Shown here piece by piece: positions 23,897 through 35,398 of a DNA stretch of 64,000 bases. Made by a program: the position numbers and the translations under genes. Each line of letters starts with the position of its first letter. Position 1 is the first letter of the stretch. Under the pieces are notes generated by a model. It made no database searches. It was given only the letters and a program-made list of their open reading frames with translations, and had not been told where the DNA came from. This DNA is from Steinernema hermaphroditum (Eukaryota > Nematoda > Chromadorea > Rhabditida > Steinernematidae), in the NCBI GenBank assembly GCA_030435675.1, contig CM059625.1, positions 14,508,001 to 14,572,000 on the forward strand. The letters run 5' to 3'.

Positions 23897-24685
23897 AAAT
23901 AACGCTTAGAATATGAAACGGTTTCGGAAGAAACATCGAATAAATTAAAGGTAATGATAGAGAACGGTAGTTTGTAAATCATATAAACTTTTCAAGGCGA
24001 CTTTAAGCTCATAATGAACATATCAACCGGGATGTCAAGCAAATAGGAAATAACCTGAAAAGAGTAATAAAAATGGCACTTCACCACATCTTTTCTTTGT
24101 TCAGCTGTTGTAACGTTGAGTAAATCAACGTTCAAGAACTTCGCTGAAGTTCCCACCTCCTCGATGATCGGTTTCTGCAGCTTTCTTCACGAGCTCTGTC
24201 GCTTCAAAACACCCTCTCGACAGAATATTGCAATTTTTTCTTGCCTCCTTGTCAGAGAAAGGGTACAGTTGGAAAATCTGCTATCACAGGATGCGTTCGT
24301 GACGGAGCATCGCGTCAGGGTCGCCGTGAGAATGAACGCGGCTTAAGTAAATTCTCTTCACTAAAGCTATGTATAGTCCCGAACAAGGTCGCTTTTGTGG
24401 TCTTTCTGGGAAAGCAGTACTTCTAGACAGTCTCTACACAGCACTCAATGTCTGTATCTGTTTATACGGTCGGATGCAAGTGCTGTGCTTACAAAAACAC
24501 CCCGAAAGACCTTCATTGCAAGAATTATTCATATATTTATTATATAGATTATACCTTTAAAGCAATTGCATAAAATTCAATGTGAACTTTTGTTGACACC
24601 AGTAATCGAAAATCTGTGTAGATGAACTACACGTCAGTTATCACAGATCATAAATCATCACAGGGTAAATGGTTGTTTTGCAGCT
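23897..24685. other. Intergenic, nothing identified
   Basis: Contains the probable 3' flank of the decarboxylase gene and the 5' flank of the small unknown gene (both minus strand). No convincing exon is visible; the open frames on the + strand are short and unrecognised. Confidence 0.5.
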
Positions 24686-26581
24686 CTACAGGTTGAGAAG
24701 CTGTTGCGTCACTTGGTTATCGACTCGATACCTAAGCTGGTCGTCAGCAACGCGCTCTTTCGTCGACTGCAGTTCTCTTCTGAAGTAGTCGATGGTCTTC
24801 TTCAAGCCGTCGGTCATGGACACCTTCGGCTGCCACTTGAGCAGCTCAGCAGCTCGTTGGATATCTGGTTTGCGCTGTTTTGGGTCATCTTGCTGTTGTT
24901 CGTGGTTTACGATGTCACTCTTGCTTCCTAAAGCGGACAAAGAGCTGCGAACGCATTGGATGAAAATCATACCGACTAGATCGCGAATGATGCGAGCAAA
25001 GTCTTTGACTGAGTGTTCTTCCGGATTACCGATGTTTACTGGAAGGCTAGTGTTGCTGTTCATGAGCTTTATAAGTCCCTCCACGAGATCATCAACATAT
25101 TGAAAGGAACGGGTTTGATTTCCATCGCCGTAGATCTGAATCATTATTCGGTGAAGGTGCTAATATCATCAGAGAAGAGAACGTTTGTGATAATGGAACA
25201 GAATGACTACGGATTTTGTAGTGTTTGAACTTTACAAGACCTATTTTTGAGCACAAACTGTGCAGTACTAAGAGAGAATCTGAATCGCAACTTCCGTTTG
25301 GGATCAAAAAAATAGCGCTTTCATTCGAGAATTCCGTTAGATGGCCGACTTACCGTTATAGGTTGCTCCTGTAGCGCTTGGATGATGAAGTTGCTGACCA
25401 CACGACCATCGTTCATATGCATTCTTGGCCCAAAAGTGTTGAATATCCTAGCGATCCTAATTTCCACCTTTTCCTGTTTATTATAGGCCACCATGAGAGA
25501 CTCAGCGACGCGCTTCCCCTCATCATAGCATGAACGCGGTCCAATTGTATTCACATGACCCCAGTACGTTTCTGGCTGCGGATGAACTTCTGGATCTCCA
25601 TAGACTTCGGAGGTGGAGGCGAGCAAAATGCGGGCTTTCACTCTCCTATATTAGAAGACTGAACTTTTGGGATACAATGTTGACTTACTTCGCCAATCCA
25701 AGCATGTTAATTGTGCCGATGGTGTTTGTTTTGATCGTTTTCACCGGGTTGTACATGTAGTGGGGTGGAGAAGCGGGCGATGCCAAGTGGTAGATCTGGT
25801 CAACTTCGGTGAAGTACGGATTCACGACATCATGGTGAACGAGTTCAAAGTTGGGATGACCGATCCAATGTTCGACGTTCCTTTTTCGACCTGTAAAGTA
25901 GTTGTCCAACGCGATAACCTCGTGGCCATCGAGCATAAGTTTATCGACGAGGTGTGATCCGACGAATCCAGTCCCGCCTGTGACGAGGATCCGCTTTCGA
26001 CTTTCTTCATTTCGGAATTTCACCGTAGGATAGCGTTTGTTTGTCTTCCTATAAAACCGAAATTCAGCATAAAAAGGAGTCGTTATGTCTAGGAAACGCT
26101 TGTCAAAACGGGTCACGTTAGCACTGCGAAAGTCAAGCATCTATAACTTTTCCACCCGTTCTTTTGCGAGAGAATGAACATATTTCAAACTGCCGCTTTG
26201 TGAATATTTCCTTTGAAAGCATGGTTATTTCTCGAGGTCTATGTGATCGTTTGCTGGTCGCAACTTACTTTTCCGCCTGACTCATCTTCAGTTCCGACTG
26301 TATCCTGTGCATTTCGTCCTGAAGCGTGTCCAGCCTTTTGAGCAGTTCGGCTTCATTTCGCCCTTCTCTGAATTTTTGAAAGTTACCATAAAGAATTTCA
26401 ATTGACTGCTTACAATTTTGCAGCAGACTTGATAAGAACTCGATCTTTGGGGACAAGCACTGAAACCGTTAGCCATATACGCTCTTTCCAAATGGTCTCA
26501 CAGCGACTTACAGACGTAACAGAAGAGAGCAATGCACAGAAGACTCCCCAGAACGACCGTTGCAGACAGCTGAGGAAACAT
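24686..26581 (-). CDS. sqv-1: UDP-glucuronate decarboxylase (UDP-xylose synthase)
   Basis: Seven exons in transcription order: 26581-26512, 26459-26414, 26367-26269, 26048-25689, 25645-25354, 25135-24973 and 24927-24686. They join exactly to 423 residues. The protein has a type II membrane anchor ([18 protein letters not shown]), a short coiled-coil stem ([16 protein letters not shown]), then an extended-SDR catalytic domain: the NAD-binding GGTGFVG at about residue 95 and the catalytic Tyr/Lys of YDEGK at about 231-235. Stretches such as [20 protein letters not shown] are characteristic of SQV-1/UXS1. Known role: converts UDP-glucuronate to UDP-xylose in the Golgi for glycosaminoglycan linker synthesis. 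The last intron (24928-24972) is only 45 nt, a multiple of three with no stop, so its retention would add 15 residues without a frameshift. Length and architecture are normal for the family. Confidence 0.96.
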
Positions 26582-27719
26582 GACTCAGAGGCAATGCAAG
26601 TATCGGAAGCCGAGAGTTAAGGCGATGCCTAGACTACGTACCTCGCACACTCCCGAACAAGGGAAAGATCAAATTACGCCGGTTCGAGATAAGCACTGAA
26701 TTTTTAACAAAAGAAACATCAATCTGTGAAGTTCGCGGCAGAACGAAAACGCGAGATGGACTCAATTGATAGACGACGAGGATGACGCGACATAGACGCG
26801 TCAGGAAAACTCCCTCGCGAGGGATAAGCAAATGACGCCACGAGAAAAGGTGTGCTGCAGGCGAAGAAAGTGCAACAGCGCGTGAACACAACTGCGTATT
26901 TTTAAAGCCATGGGGCGTATGGCGCTTGCGCGGGCATCGAGAACAGCCAGCCGTTTGGAAGGCTTGCCGCCGACTTGTTATCATGCATTGTTTTCGCCTG
27001 CAATGCGTGCCAGAATGTTTTTCTCTTCTTGTGCTTAGAGATGGGTCCCATATGGACTCTTTAATGATAATTAACATCAAAATCAAAAGGAAAGCAGAAG
27101 CACAGAGATACCCGGAAAGAGTTGCGACAGTGAAAGTGACAGATACCACGAGATGAAAACCAGTTCACAGACCCACACTTGCAAAGACAATCAGGGCATA
27201 GCTAGCGGTCCTGTACACAGAAATAGTCTCTACAATATGGTCTCTTTTGACACACGAAATGTGATCTGCTTATTTGACAAATTTGTTGTTCTCAAAAACA
27301 GGGAACAAAAACGACAGAAACGGAAGCCAAATTTCGAGATCGCAGACACAACAAAAGAGAACAATAAACATTAAATAGCGTTCGACATTGGATTCCGATC
27401 GGAAGTACCCCTTTGTCATATTTCAATCTCGACAAGACTATAAAAGTGAAAAGTGAGCTGTATTGAAGAGTTTAAAATCGCTGTAACGCATCGGTAGTTT
27501 ATTTCTGTTCACACAAACCGCCTGGAGTACAGGCGAGGTGTCATTGTATAGCTCTCTCACCTCTTCCGCCAGCCATATCACTTGCAGCTATGTACAAAAT
27601 AAAATGTGCGTGGCCACGGGCTTCAGATTCAAGATATTTCTACTGGTATAGGTAATATTATCTCTTTATCCGTTGAATTCAAATCATAATATAGTGTATA
27701 TGTAATGTGTGTACCCGAC
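26582..27719. other. Intergenic between decarboxylase and phosphatase genes
   Basis: This is the 5' flank of the decarboxylase and 3' flank of the phosphatase gene. No exon, tRNA or transposon end was recognised on either strand. Confidence 0.5.
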
Positions 27720-30092
27720 TTAAAATTTCCGTAAGCACTCGTTTGATGACGACTCGTTGAGAGTCCGATATTTGAGGAGCATCTGTAGACTCAGTAGTAC
27801 CATGGTGCCGAAGGAGAACAGGGTTGTTAGAATTAAGAGAATCAAGATTCCAGTTGGGTATCCTAACGTGGCTGAAAATAAGTGCCATGAATACGATAAG
27901 TGATTACATTTGAACTCACCTGTTCCCCAATGACTGTTCGTTTGCTCAACAAGCGAACATAGATTCGCCTCTTCCTTGCCAAGACAGAGAATATATTTGA
28001 TCGTGAACGCAACTTGTGTGTTTTCAATAGTGCCGGTGAAGAGCCTATAATTGGACATACGAACATACGACGCAGAATAGACACACACCTGGCGTATGGT
28101 CCATGAGCCCAGAGTCCGACATCTTCTCCGGAATGTGTGGATAGTTTTAGGGGAACCGCCGCCGGGGAAACGTAGTCAACGTTTTCTAAAAAATTCCATG
28201 TTAGGCACCTGCAAAGGAAACGCGGGAAACCTGTGTCGATCTCAGATAGATTCGTTCGACGATAAACGTGAGTGGCATTCGATTGATGCAGACCACCAGG
28301 TCCGTTGGCGAACATCAAGGTAGCTATGGGCAGATGGTCAATGTCACCATAATCGTAGATGCTCGATCCTTAAACATGCGGTATAAAGTTCGGTTCTACA
28401 GTTTTGGTTATGTTCGGATAGCGACTTTAATGAACATCTGATGTGACAATTATTACTGAACCATAATAAACAGTGTTCAGGTGGAGATTTTGTGAGCTTA
28501 AGGGCAAAACTCGAGAAGTGACTTATAACTGGGTTTTGGACGCACTATTTCGATAGAACTTCAATGACACTTACCAAAAATGCTCTTCGATCGGTCGCTG
28601 TATCCCGGCATGGTAAGTGTATGCGAATGGTCAGCGGTAACCACCATCAGAGTGTTCTGCGCGTCTTCCACCATTCCCCTGGCGGTTTCAATCGCCTTAT
28701 CGAACTCAAGAAGCTCTTCTAGCGAGTAGTGCATTTTGTTTGCGTGCTCAGCCACATCAATTAGCCCTCCTTCGACAAGAAGAATGTAACCGTTCGGGTT
28801 CTTGCTCAAAATTCTTACGGCAACGGCAGTCATCTCCTCTAAAGTTGGCTGTTTCTTGTGATCTTCGTCAGTTAAGTTAACGTAGTACTTCAGATGGCTG
28901 TCACTGAACACACCTGCAAGAACCGTTATCGTTTCGGTAGATTACCAAATGTAATAATACCCAGAAGGTGTTCAGTGTTCTCGTCAACGCTCAGAAGTTC
29001 ATCTCTTGTGGTAGCAACAACGCGCTGTCCGGGAAGGTTCCGCCATTCGTTCATGATGTTTCGATCATCAGAGCGAGATCCACCGTCCGCCATGGGTACG
29101 AGATTCTTTCGGCCTCCGCCCATAAGTACCTAAAGTGAATGTTCGTTTTTTGAGCAGCATAATTGAGGTTGTTTTGATGGCTGAATTGATCGGAGATTGA
29201 TGAACGACTTTACTCCGTCAAACAACGGAACTGATCCAAATTATGTTTGCATTGGCCGTTTAGTAGCTTAACATAACAACTTAGAATTTTACCTGGAATT
29301 GGTTAGCTGGGTAGTTCACCAACTGCGAAGCAATGTCTTTGCAGTCCGTCATGTTCTCTTCCTTCACTTCGACATCGTTCTCTGAGTATCGGAGCACTGT
29401 GTGGGCGTATAGAGCAGCCGGAGTAGCATGAGTGATTCTTGTAGTCGTCACGAAGCCAACCGACTTTCCTGCATCCAGAGCCAACATGGAAATCAAATTC
29501 TTCAACTTCTTGTCTTCTGTGTTTTCGCAGGAAATGTTGCTTGTGGTCGTCGGATCCATTCCAAGCGTATGCTGTTTAACTTTCTGTCCTGAGAACAGAG
29601 CCACCGCTCCGGCTGCAGAATCCGTCACATGCTTATCGTAGGAATATGTCTGAAAGGATATGTCTCATTCGTTTTCATGGGTGTTCGGCGTCGGTCACCT
29701 TTACTAAGCATGAACTTTGGAACTTCTCGAAATTAAGGGCTTCCTGATTATTGTCAAGATGCAGCTTCTGTCCTCGGTATATTCTACCGGCACTAACCGC
29801 GGTGATTCCCATTCCGTCACCGAGGAAGAATATAAGATTTTTGGGTGGTTTAGGAGCGAGCACCTCTTCTCTCGGACCGAGCATCGCATCCTTTTGCATG
29901 ATTGTGGAGAGACGATTCCTGCTTATGTGGTCCCAGTAGTAACTGCTTGCTGAAACACATTACATGTTGAGTGTACTTTGGTCTGTCAGGCTTAATTTCC
30001 TGACTCCCTTCTTCATTACCTTGCTCGTTGAGAGCCTGCACCGAGGCGAACGAGATGATAAGCATCAAAAAGAGAAGGCGTTTGGGTGACAT
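27720..30092 (-). CDS. Membrane-bound alkaline phosphatase
   Basis: Nine exons in transcription order: 30092-30020, 29949-29699, 29649-29293, 29129-28961, 28913-28575, 28368-28231, 28185-28089, 28044-27920 and 27871-27720. They join exactly to 566 residues. A signal peptide (LLFLMLIISFASVQA) precedes the alkaline phosphatase fold. Visible active-site elements are LGDGMG (metal Asp about 69), TDSAAG with the nucleophile Ser about 119, RITHATPA carrying the phosphate-binding Arg, EGGLIDVAEH (about 331-340), TADHSH (Asp378, His379) and THSGEDV. Family knowledge: a Zn/Mg-dependent phosphomonoesterase, extracellular face. In the canonical EGGRIDHGHH loop, Arg is Leu and two His are changed here, but the metal-ligand Glu, Asp and last His remain. 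The C-terminus has a clear transmembrane helix (about 522-545) and a ~20-residue cytosolic tail instead of a simple GPI signal. The sixth intron (28230-28186) is 46 nt with a weak GTTTCC donor. Confidence 0.95.
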
Positions 30093-30217
30093 ATTGGAGA
30101 CTCCTAGCTGAAGACGAGCCTATAACGGTAAACACACAGTACTGTATGTTGCACGATGTGCAGAAATCCGGCAACAACTCGGATAGATCGGTCGTAAATC
30201 ATAGCGGATCGGCTAAT

Positions 30218-30449
30218 TTATCAGCTGAACAAAAACAAAGCCCATCGTTAGTGTACACGGAGCAGATTGGAGCTCTGCACGAGGGACGTGCATAGTTCGC
30301 GCCAACAGAATGACTGCTTGGCTCGGCACATGAGAGATGGGGCCGCAATGCAAGCTGATCACGATCTGATAAAAGCTCGCAGGCGACAAGAAAATGAAGA
30401 ACAGCTCTAAGCGAGATTTGACCCAAGGGTCGCATTATTCATCTTATCT
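30218..30449 (-). promoter_or_regulatory. GATA-type motif cluster upstream of the phosphatase gene
   Basis: Within 360 bp upstream of the phosphatase start there are CTGATAA at 30224-30218 (minus strand), CTGATAA at 30366-30372 (plus strand) and AGATAA at 30449-30444 (minus). In nematodes such TGATAA sites are known targets of intestinal GATA factors of the ELT-2 type. An intestinal phosphatase would fit, but expression is an inference. Confidence 0.45.
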
Positions 30450-33400
30450 CATTATTCATTCGGACAGGCGGAAACGTTTGATGAAGGACGCGAAGAATGC
30501 AACTTAAATAGAGCCCCACATTTCATTAATTAATAGTTGCTGTTGGCCTCTTTATCTTATTAAGAGCACCACAGCAAAATGTTTCAACAGATCATGGAAA
30601 TTACAGAGTAAATCCACGTCTTTTCGGTCCAAAAGCGACGCTTCTAGGGTGGTTCCAAAGTGAATTCGACTAACACTTGGACGGGAAATTAACAGAAAAC
30701 GTTGGGTATCACCATCTGCAAGCTTTCCAATAAATGACATGAGTTCCGAGTTAGCTCATTTTTCTGCAAAAAAATTGGAGGTTCGGGAAGGGCGAACGCT
30801 GTCATTTGCCCTTAAATGTTTATATAATATACTGTGTTATTCCATTAGAATATTAACATAACAAAGGTGTAAAGTCGTTCTCCTATACAGTGAAGACAAG
30901 ATTACCAAAAATATGCTATTGTGATGGACGGGATAGAGCCAAACAATCCACATTTCTATTGCGAATCTAGCGATGTGTGCTTCTTACTTCTTTTTTAAGA
31001 CCGACTTAAATAACAACAATGCTTGAGATTTTGAAACGTCACGCCCGCTCCTTGATTGTTGTGACTGAAATAGGCGTGCGCACCATACGGAATCATCAAA
31101 ATGTTGGGGAATAGCAGAAGGGGAACGAAAACAGAAACTTGGCCGTCTAGACGGTCACCTCTCTAGACCTCTCACCTTACGCACATGTGAACTGCCGGTA
31201 GAGCACGGTGTATTCGATAAAAACTGCGATTGACGTAGCACCTCGAGGAAAAGAACACAAAATTAATCTTATCGGAAGTGTGTCAAAGATTGCGTTCCTC
31301 ATCATAAATCTGACCAGTTGGTGGAACTCGTCTGCCTCTGCACAACAGGGTATAGACTGAAATCGAGTACACCCTTCAACAAAAACGTGAGTCGGCCAGC
31401 TACTGAAAATACCGCAGAACACAAGAGATCAGTTACCGATGGCCCGATTACGAGAAGCATCTAATTTGTTTGCTTAGCCCTTAACCGTGTAGAGCAAAAT
31501 ACAAACAGATAGGACATAGGTACCATTGCGAAAACAGAGACCCCAACTGGTTTCTTCCTTAGTTTTAAAAAACAGATTACTGTGCTCCGAAATGCTAAAA
31601 CTCACAAGAGGAATATAGGAATTGGAGGAAGTAAAGGAGAGCACAAACAATGCAGTGAAAACACGGATAAATCAAATGTAAGGTGCGACCAGTGATTTAC
31701 TTTATTTTTGGGAGAAAAAGAAAAAACAAACGGATTAGCAAAAATGTGAGCTCTCGACCTGAAAGATCGAGTGGAATCAAGTGTTTTGTTTTGAAAGTGT
31801 AATGAACAGAACGCAAGGCAAAATGTCCATGCAAAGCTCAGGGGCGTGTGGGGACTGCCATACACGACAATAAAAATACGTCGCATGGCTGAATTTACAT
31901 TTTGTTGACTGAAAAAGCAACAAGTTTTCGCTTTCATCAGGGGTCAAAAAGTGATACACACGATGAATAAGTAGCTTCTGTGATCGACAGTTCATGGTTG
32001 TGTCAAAAGGTGTAGCAGAAAAACACTCAGCTCAGACGCTGTTTGAGGGGTTATGGCTAAAATCCAACTAAAGTTTAGTCTTTTTCAGGAGGATTTCCTC
32101 AGAGGAGCGGGGATCTAACACTGATATGACAAGCAAAACAAAGCTAAGCAACGCTTAAGTACCTGCACCGGATATGAGCCATTCGGAGAGTTATGCGAAC
32201 AAATGGGCGGGATCTTGCGCCGCAATCTGTCGCCCCAAACAAACATGGCGACAAGGACCGCGAGGGGTTTGTCGACGAAAGACTGTTGTTGCGACTGGAA
32301 ATGTGTATGCAAATGAGCTGAGCATGGATGGCTGATCGCGTTGATTTACTGCCTGAGCCGATCATCGGCAATATCACAAGTTCTTGAACTCTTTGTGGGA
32401 GCATTTTGTGACGTGATATTGAAAGGATAGAGAAGAGCGCAAATGATAGCATTTAACAAGATGAAACTGTGATGTTAAGTAGTAAACTAATAGTAAACAT
32501 AGCAAACAATAGCGGCTGGCTTGACAGCTATTGAAAAAGCTGCAGCCTTCCCACAGCAAGGTCATCAAACTGAAGGGCGCATAATATGGCGCTACGTGCG
32601 TCATTCACCTTTGTCGCTTAATGTTTTATGTCGGCAGACTGGATTCTATTGCTTTCAAAAAGACATCGATGAAATTGCTTGAATTGCCCCAAATAATAAG
32701 ATGCATGTGTATCTTCGACTACAAAGCAAGTACAGGCCCAAGCGGGACGAGGTTCTCTGGTTGCCTTGTGAGTGGAATCTCGATCTTGCAATAAACAAAT
32801 GCACTTGATAAAGGTCATTCCGCAAATAGAACATTTTAGCCGACAGAAGAATTTTATCTGATGGCCCGATCGATGCAGAGTGTCTAGACAGAACGCCGAG
32901 TCTTTGTTCCCTTTTCGTCGTCGGCGGTGCTGCAAAAGTTGCACTTTGACTGCATGATTTGCCTTCATTACCACAATTGCAAGCAATGACCGTTTTGCTT
33001 TAGATGACATGGTTGCCCCAATAACATTTAGTTTAGTTTATCTCTCGTGGCTTGCGCCTTGCGAGATGTCTCGTGCGAGACAAGAAAACATGAATGAAAA
33101 GCACACCGTTGACGTTGATGTTCTTCTGGCTTCGGCTGGAAACGGTATGAGAGAAGAGGGATCGCTCCGCGGTCCCGTCAGTGTGAGCGGGCGTTGTAGT
33201 GGCGAAGAAGCTGAAGTCCAAAAAGGCGCTCCGGTGGAACATAGTGGAGTGAAACAGGATAAGTTATTGCGAAGTTATTCTTTTTTCGGCTTGTCCATAA
33301 AATCGCGTCCCACTGCTATACCACTCCCGCTTGCGTAGCACGGGGAAAGCCGAAGGCTGCCCCCTCAGCGGAACTGACAAGCAGTGAAAGGCTGGCGAGT

Positions 33401-33500
33401 CGCCTGTTTTCCATAGAATGGCGATCGTCTTTCCTTTAGTGACCCGTGCATCCCGTCATCGGTAGCAATTGGTTACGAAAGATGGGTAATTTCCATATTT
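30450..33500. other. Intergenic, no supported gene
   Basis: No gene is supported here. Two head-to-head ATG-initiated frames meet at 33008-33011: a 130-codon minus frame (33010-32618, Cys/His/Arg-rich) and a plus frame whose internal ATG at 33066 starts a polar ~90-codon frame ending 33338. Neither has a recognisable domain or splice context, so I leave them uncalled. The 30.5-32.6 kb part is AT-rich with nothing visible. Confidence 0.45.
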
Positions 33501-34514
33501 TCACAATGCAATCGTTTTGAATCGCCGAACGACACCGGTGCCACGATGGGTTGTTTCCCACCAGTTCTTCGCCTTAAAATCAATGCTGTCCTGAGACGAG
33601 AAGTACGGTAGTTTAGTAGTCTCGCCACGACCGCATTGAAATACCGTTGATTTTGCGGTGGTCATACGCGGCGGCAAGCCGGTTGCGGCACCGTATGTTA
33701 CTGAATTATCGCGATCTGGATGCATGCGACAATACTAAGGAAGACAATGAGGGAAAGACAAAAAACTTCAATCGAAAGCTCGTAGATCGTAGATAAAATA
33801 GAGATCGTATGCCTCGAATGATTTTGGTAGAATAAAATCCTTTTGTGTAATAAGCATATGTGATCAAGAAAGGTTATAGCGCCAAAGGGACATTTGGCCA
33901 GCGGCGCTTTATCTGCCGGCCCGATCAAGCCCTACATTGCGTCGTCTGATCTCTGTGGCCGTATCGCATTTGCGGCAAGTTGAAAGATTGCACTTTTATT
34001 GTGCACTTTTCCTTGTTTATCGTAATCACAGCCAACAACACCTGAGGTGTTCCGTTGACGTAAGAGTTCTGTCCAAATAACATAGCGTTCTTCTATGATC
34101 CATAGCGCTTCAATCGCCTCAGTCATTGCGAAATCATCAAATGCGCGATGAGTGCAAACGGTTTGGGCGTCGTGCTGTTCGCGATCCAGCATCGCACCGA
34201 TTTGTACTTTCGCCCATTTCCCTCCTCTCGGTCCTTTGGCAACGTGAAGCAAGCCGATCTTTGCCTTCTAGAATACGGTAGAAACAGTGAGGAGGCAACG
34301 CAAACACATCGCTGATGGTTAGCACCTTCGGCAGGGCAAAGCGAAAGTCTTTTCTTCCTTCAATTGTGGCTTCCTGTTCCAGGGAGTCAGCTATTGTGAG
34401 ACGCGTAATTTGCATGTGTTTTCTTACAAATGTGTTTCTGAGGGAAAAGCACTGAAGTGCCGTGCTATGTCTTACTAGCTCGGCATATTCCATAGAGAGC
34501 ACAAGGTGAAACAC
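33501..34514 (-). pseudogene. Possible decayed minus-strand gene of unknown type
   Basis: Three coding-looking blocks follow one another on the minus strand. About 34496-34265 starts MEYAELVRHSTALQ. About 34250-33932 includes QIGAMLDREQHDAQTVCTHRAFDDF. About 33705-33501 includes GLPPRMTTAKSTVFQCGRGETT and ends KTIAL-stop. The first two overlap in different frames near 34250 without a credible intron between them, suggesting a frameshift. The last has a plausible acceptor upstream (TCTTCCTTAG near 33735). No family is recognised. It lies just upstream of the retroelement-like region and could be part of it. Confidence 0.3.
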
Positions 34515-34640
34515 TTACAGAAGTCTGTATTTTCGGCTCCGAACTAGCAACAATGTTCCCTTATTTTCATATGAGAGTTTACGAACGTACACTGCCTCAC
34601 CATCCTCGATTTGCGACCCCCTCCTGTACTGTCTTTTCTC

Positions 34641-34878
34641 TGTTTATCTGTGACACTTCTCCTCGTCCAGGCCGTAGCTGGCACGTTGTATAGCGAAAGG
34701 AGGCGTCGATCGCGCGATCATGGGCAGACGCGATCGCAATCCGTCGCCTGAGAGGGAGTGCCCATGTCCTCCGTCGGTACCCTCTCCTTTCCTGCGCTAT
34801 TTCGATTGTGCTCTCCGAGGATCGCCGGCCAATCAGCAGTCGTAGGACCGCCCCGTCTGCGATTGAAGCTGGAGCGTA
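34641..34878 (+). repeat. Module P, copy 1 (upstream of env-like ORF)
   Basis: This 238-bp block is about 85-90% identical to 40713-40957. Shared landmarks in order are TGTTT-TCTGTGACACT, AGCTGGCACGTTG, CGATCGCGCGATCATGGGCA, GGGAGTGCCCATGTCCTCCG, GGCCAATCAGC-like (a CCAAT box) and GTCTGCGATTGAAGCTGGAGCGTAA, where similarity ends abruptly. It is GC-rich compared with the surroundings and lies about 0.5 kb before the env-like ORF. A promoter or 5' leader role is inferred from its position. A minus-strand frame also stays open through both copies. Confidence 0.8.
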
Positions 34879-35398
34879 AAAGCACAGTGTGCAACTCGTG
34901 CTTCATTGTACGTAACGCGTAGTTCCGTCGAACCGTGCCTCAACGAAGGTGTGCCACGCTTCTACTATAGACCAGCGCATACGCCGATCGCGTCTAGCCT
35001 CTCCTCTTATTGCATAAAGTGCGATTCGGTTACGGTAGTTTGCGGTATTGTGTTCGGTTTCCAACTCGCTTTCGTATTTCGTCTGCTCTTCTGTGACAGC
35101 TTACCATATTTGCTTTTTTCAGAATTATCCGGATGAAGGCTGCTGCTTGAGCGCCTTCCGCAGATGTGCTTTATCCTCGTCAACTCCGTTGTAGCTGAAC
35201 GCAGTGAAGCACACACCGCGGTGCTGATTGGTTACTATGTTATTTAAATGCACGACTCCTTCTTGGTAAGGCAAAATATTGAAAAGTCCTATTAATGTCT
35301 ACTGATTTTTTAGTTTTCATTCTTGTTGGAAGGCTGCCCAGGATAACGACCTAAGACGCTACCAAGGACCTGGTTCAAGCTCCAGTTCTCGTGAGTCT

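Noticed and set aside
29850..30092. Phosphatase exon 1 read through to 80 codons without an intron
   Set aside because: The GTAATG donor at 30019 and TTTCAG acceptor at 29950 restore the conserved YYWDHISRN reading and the LGDGMG frame; the read-through loses it.
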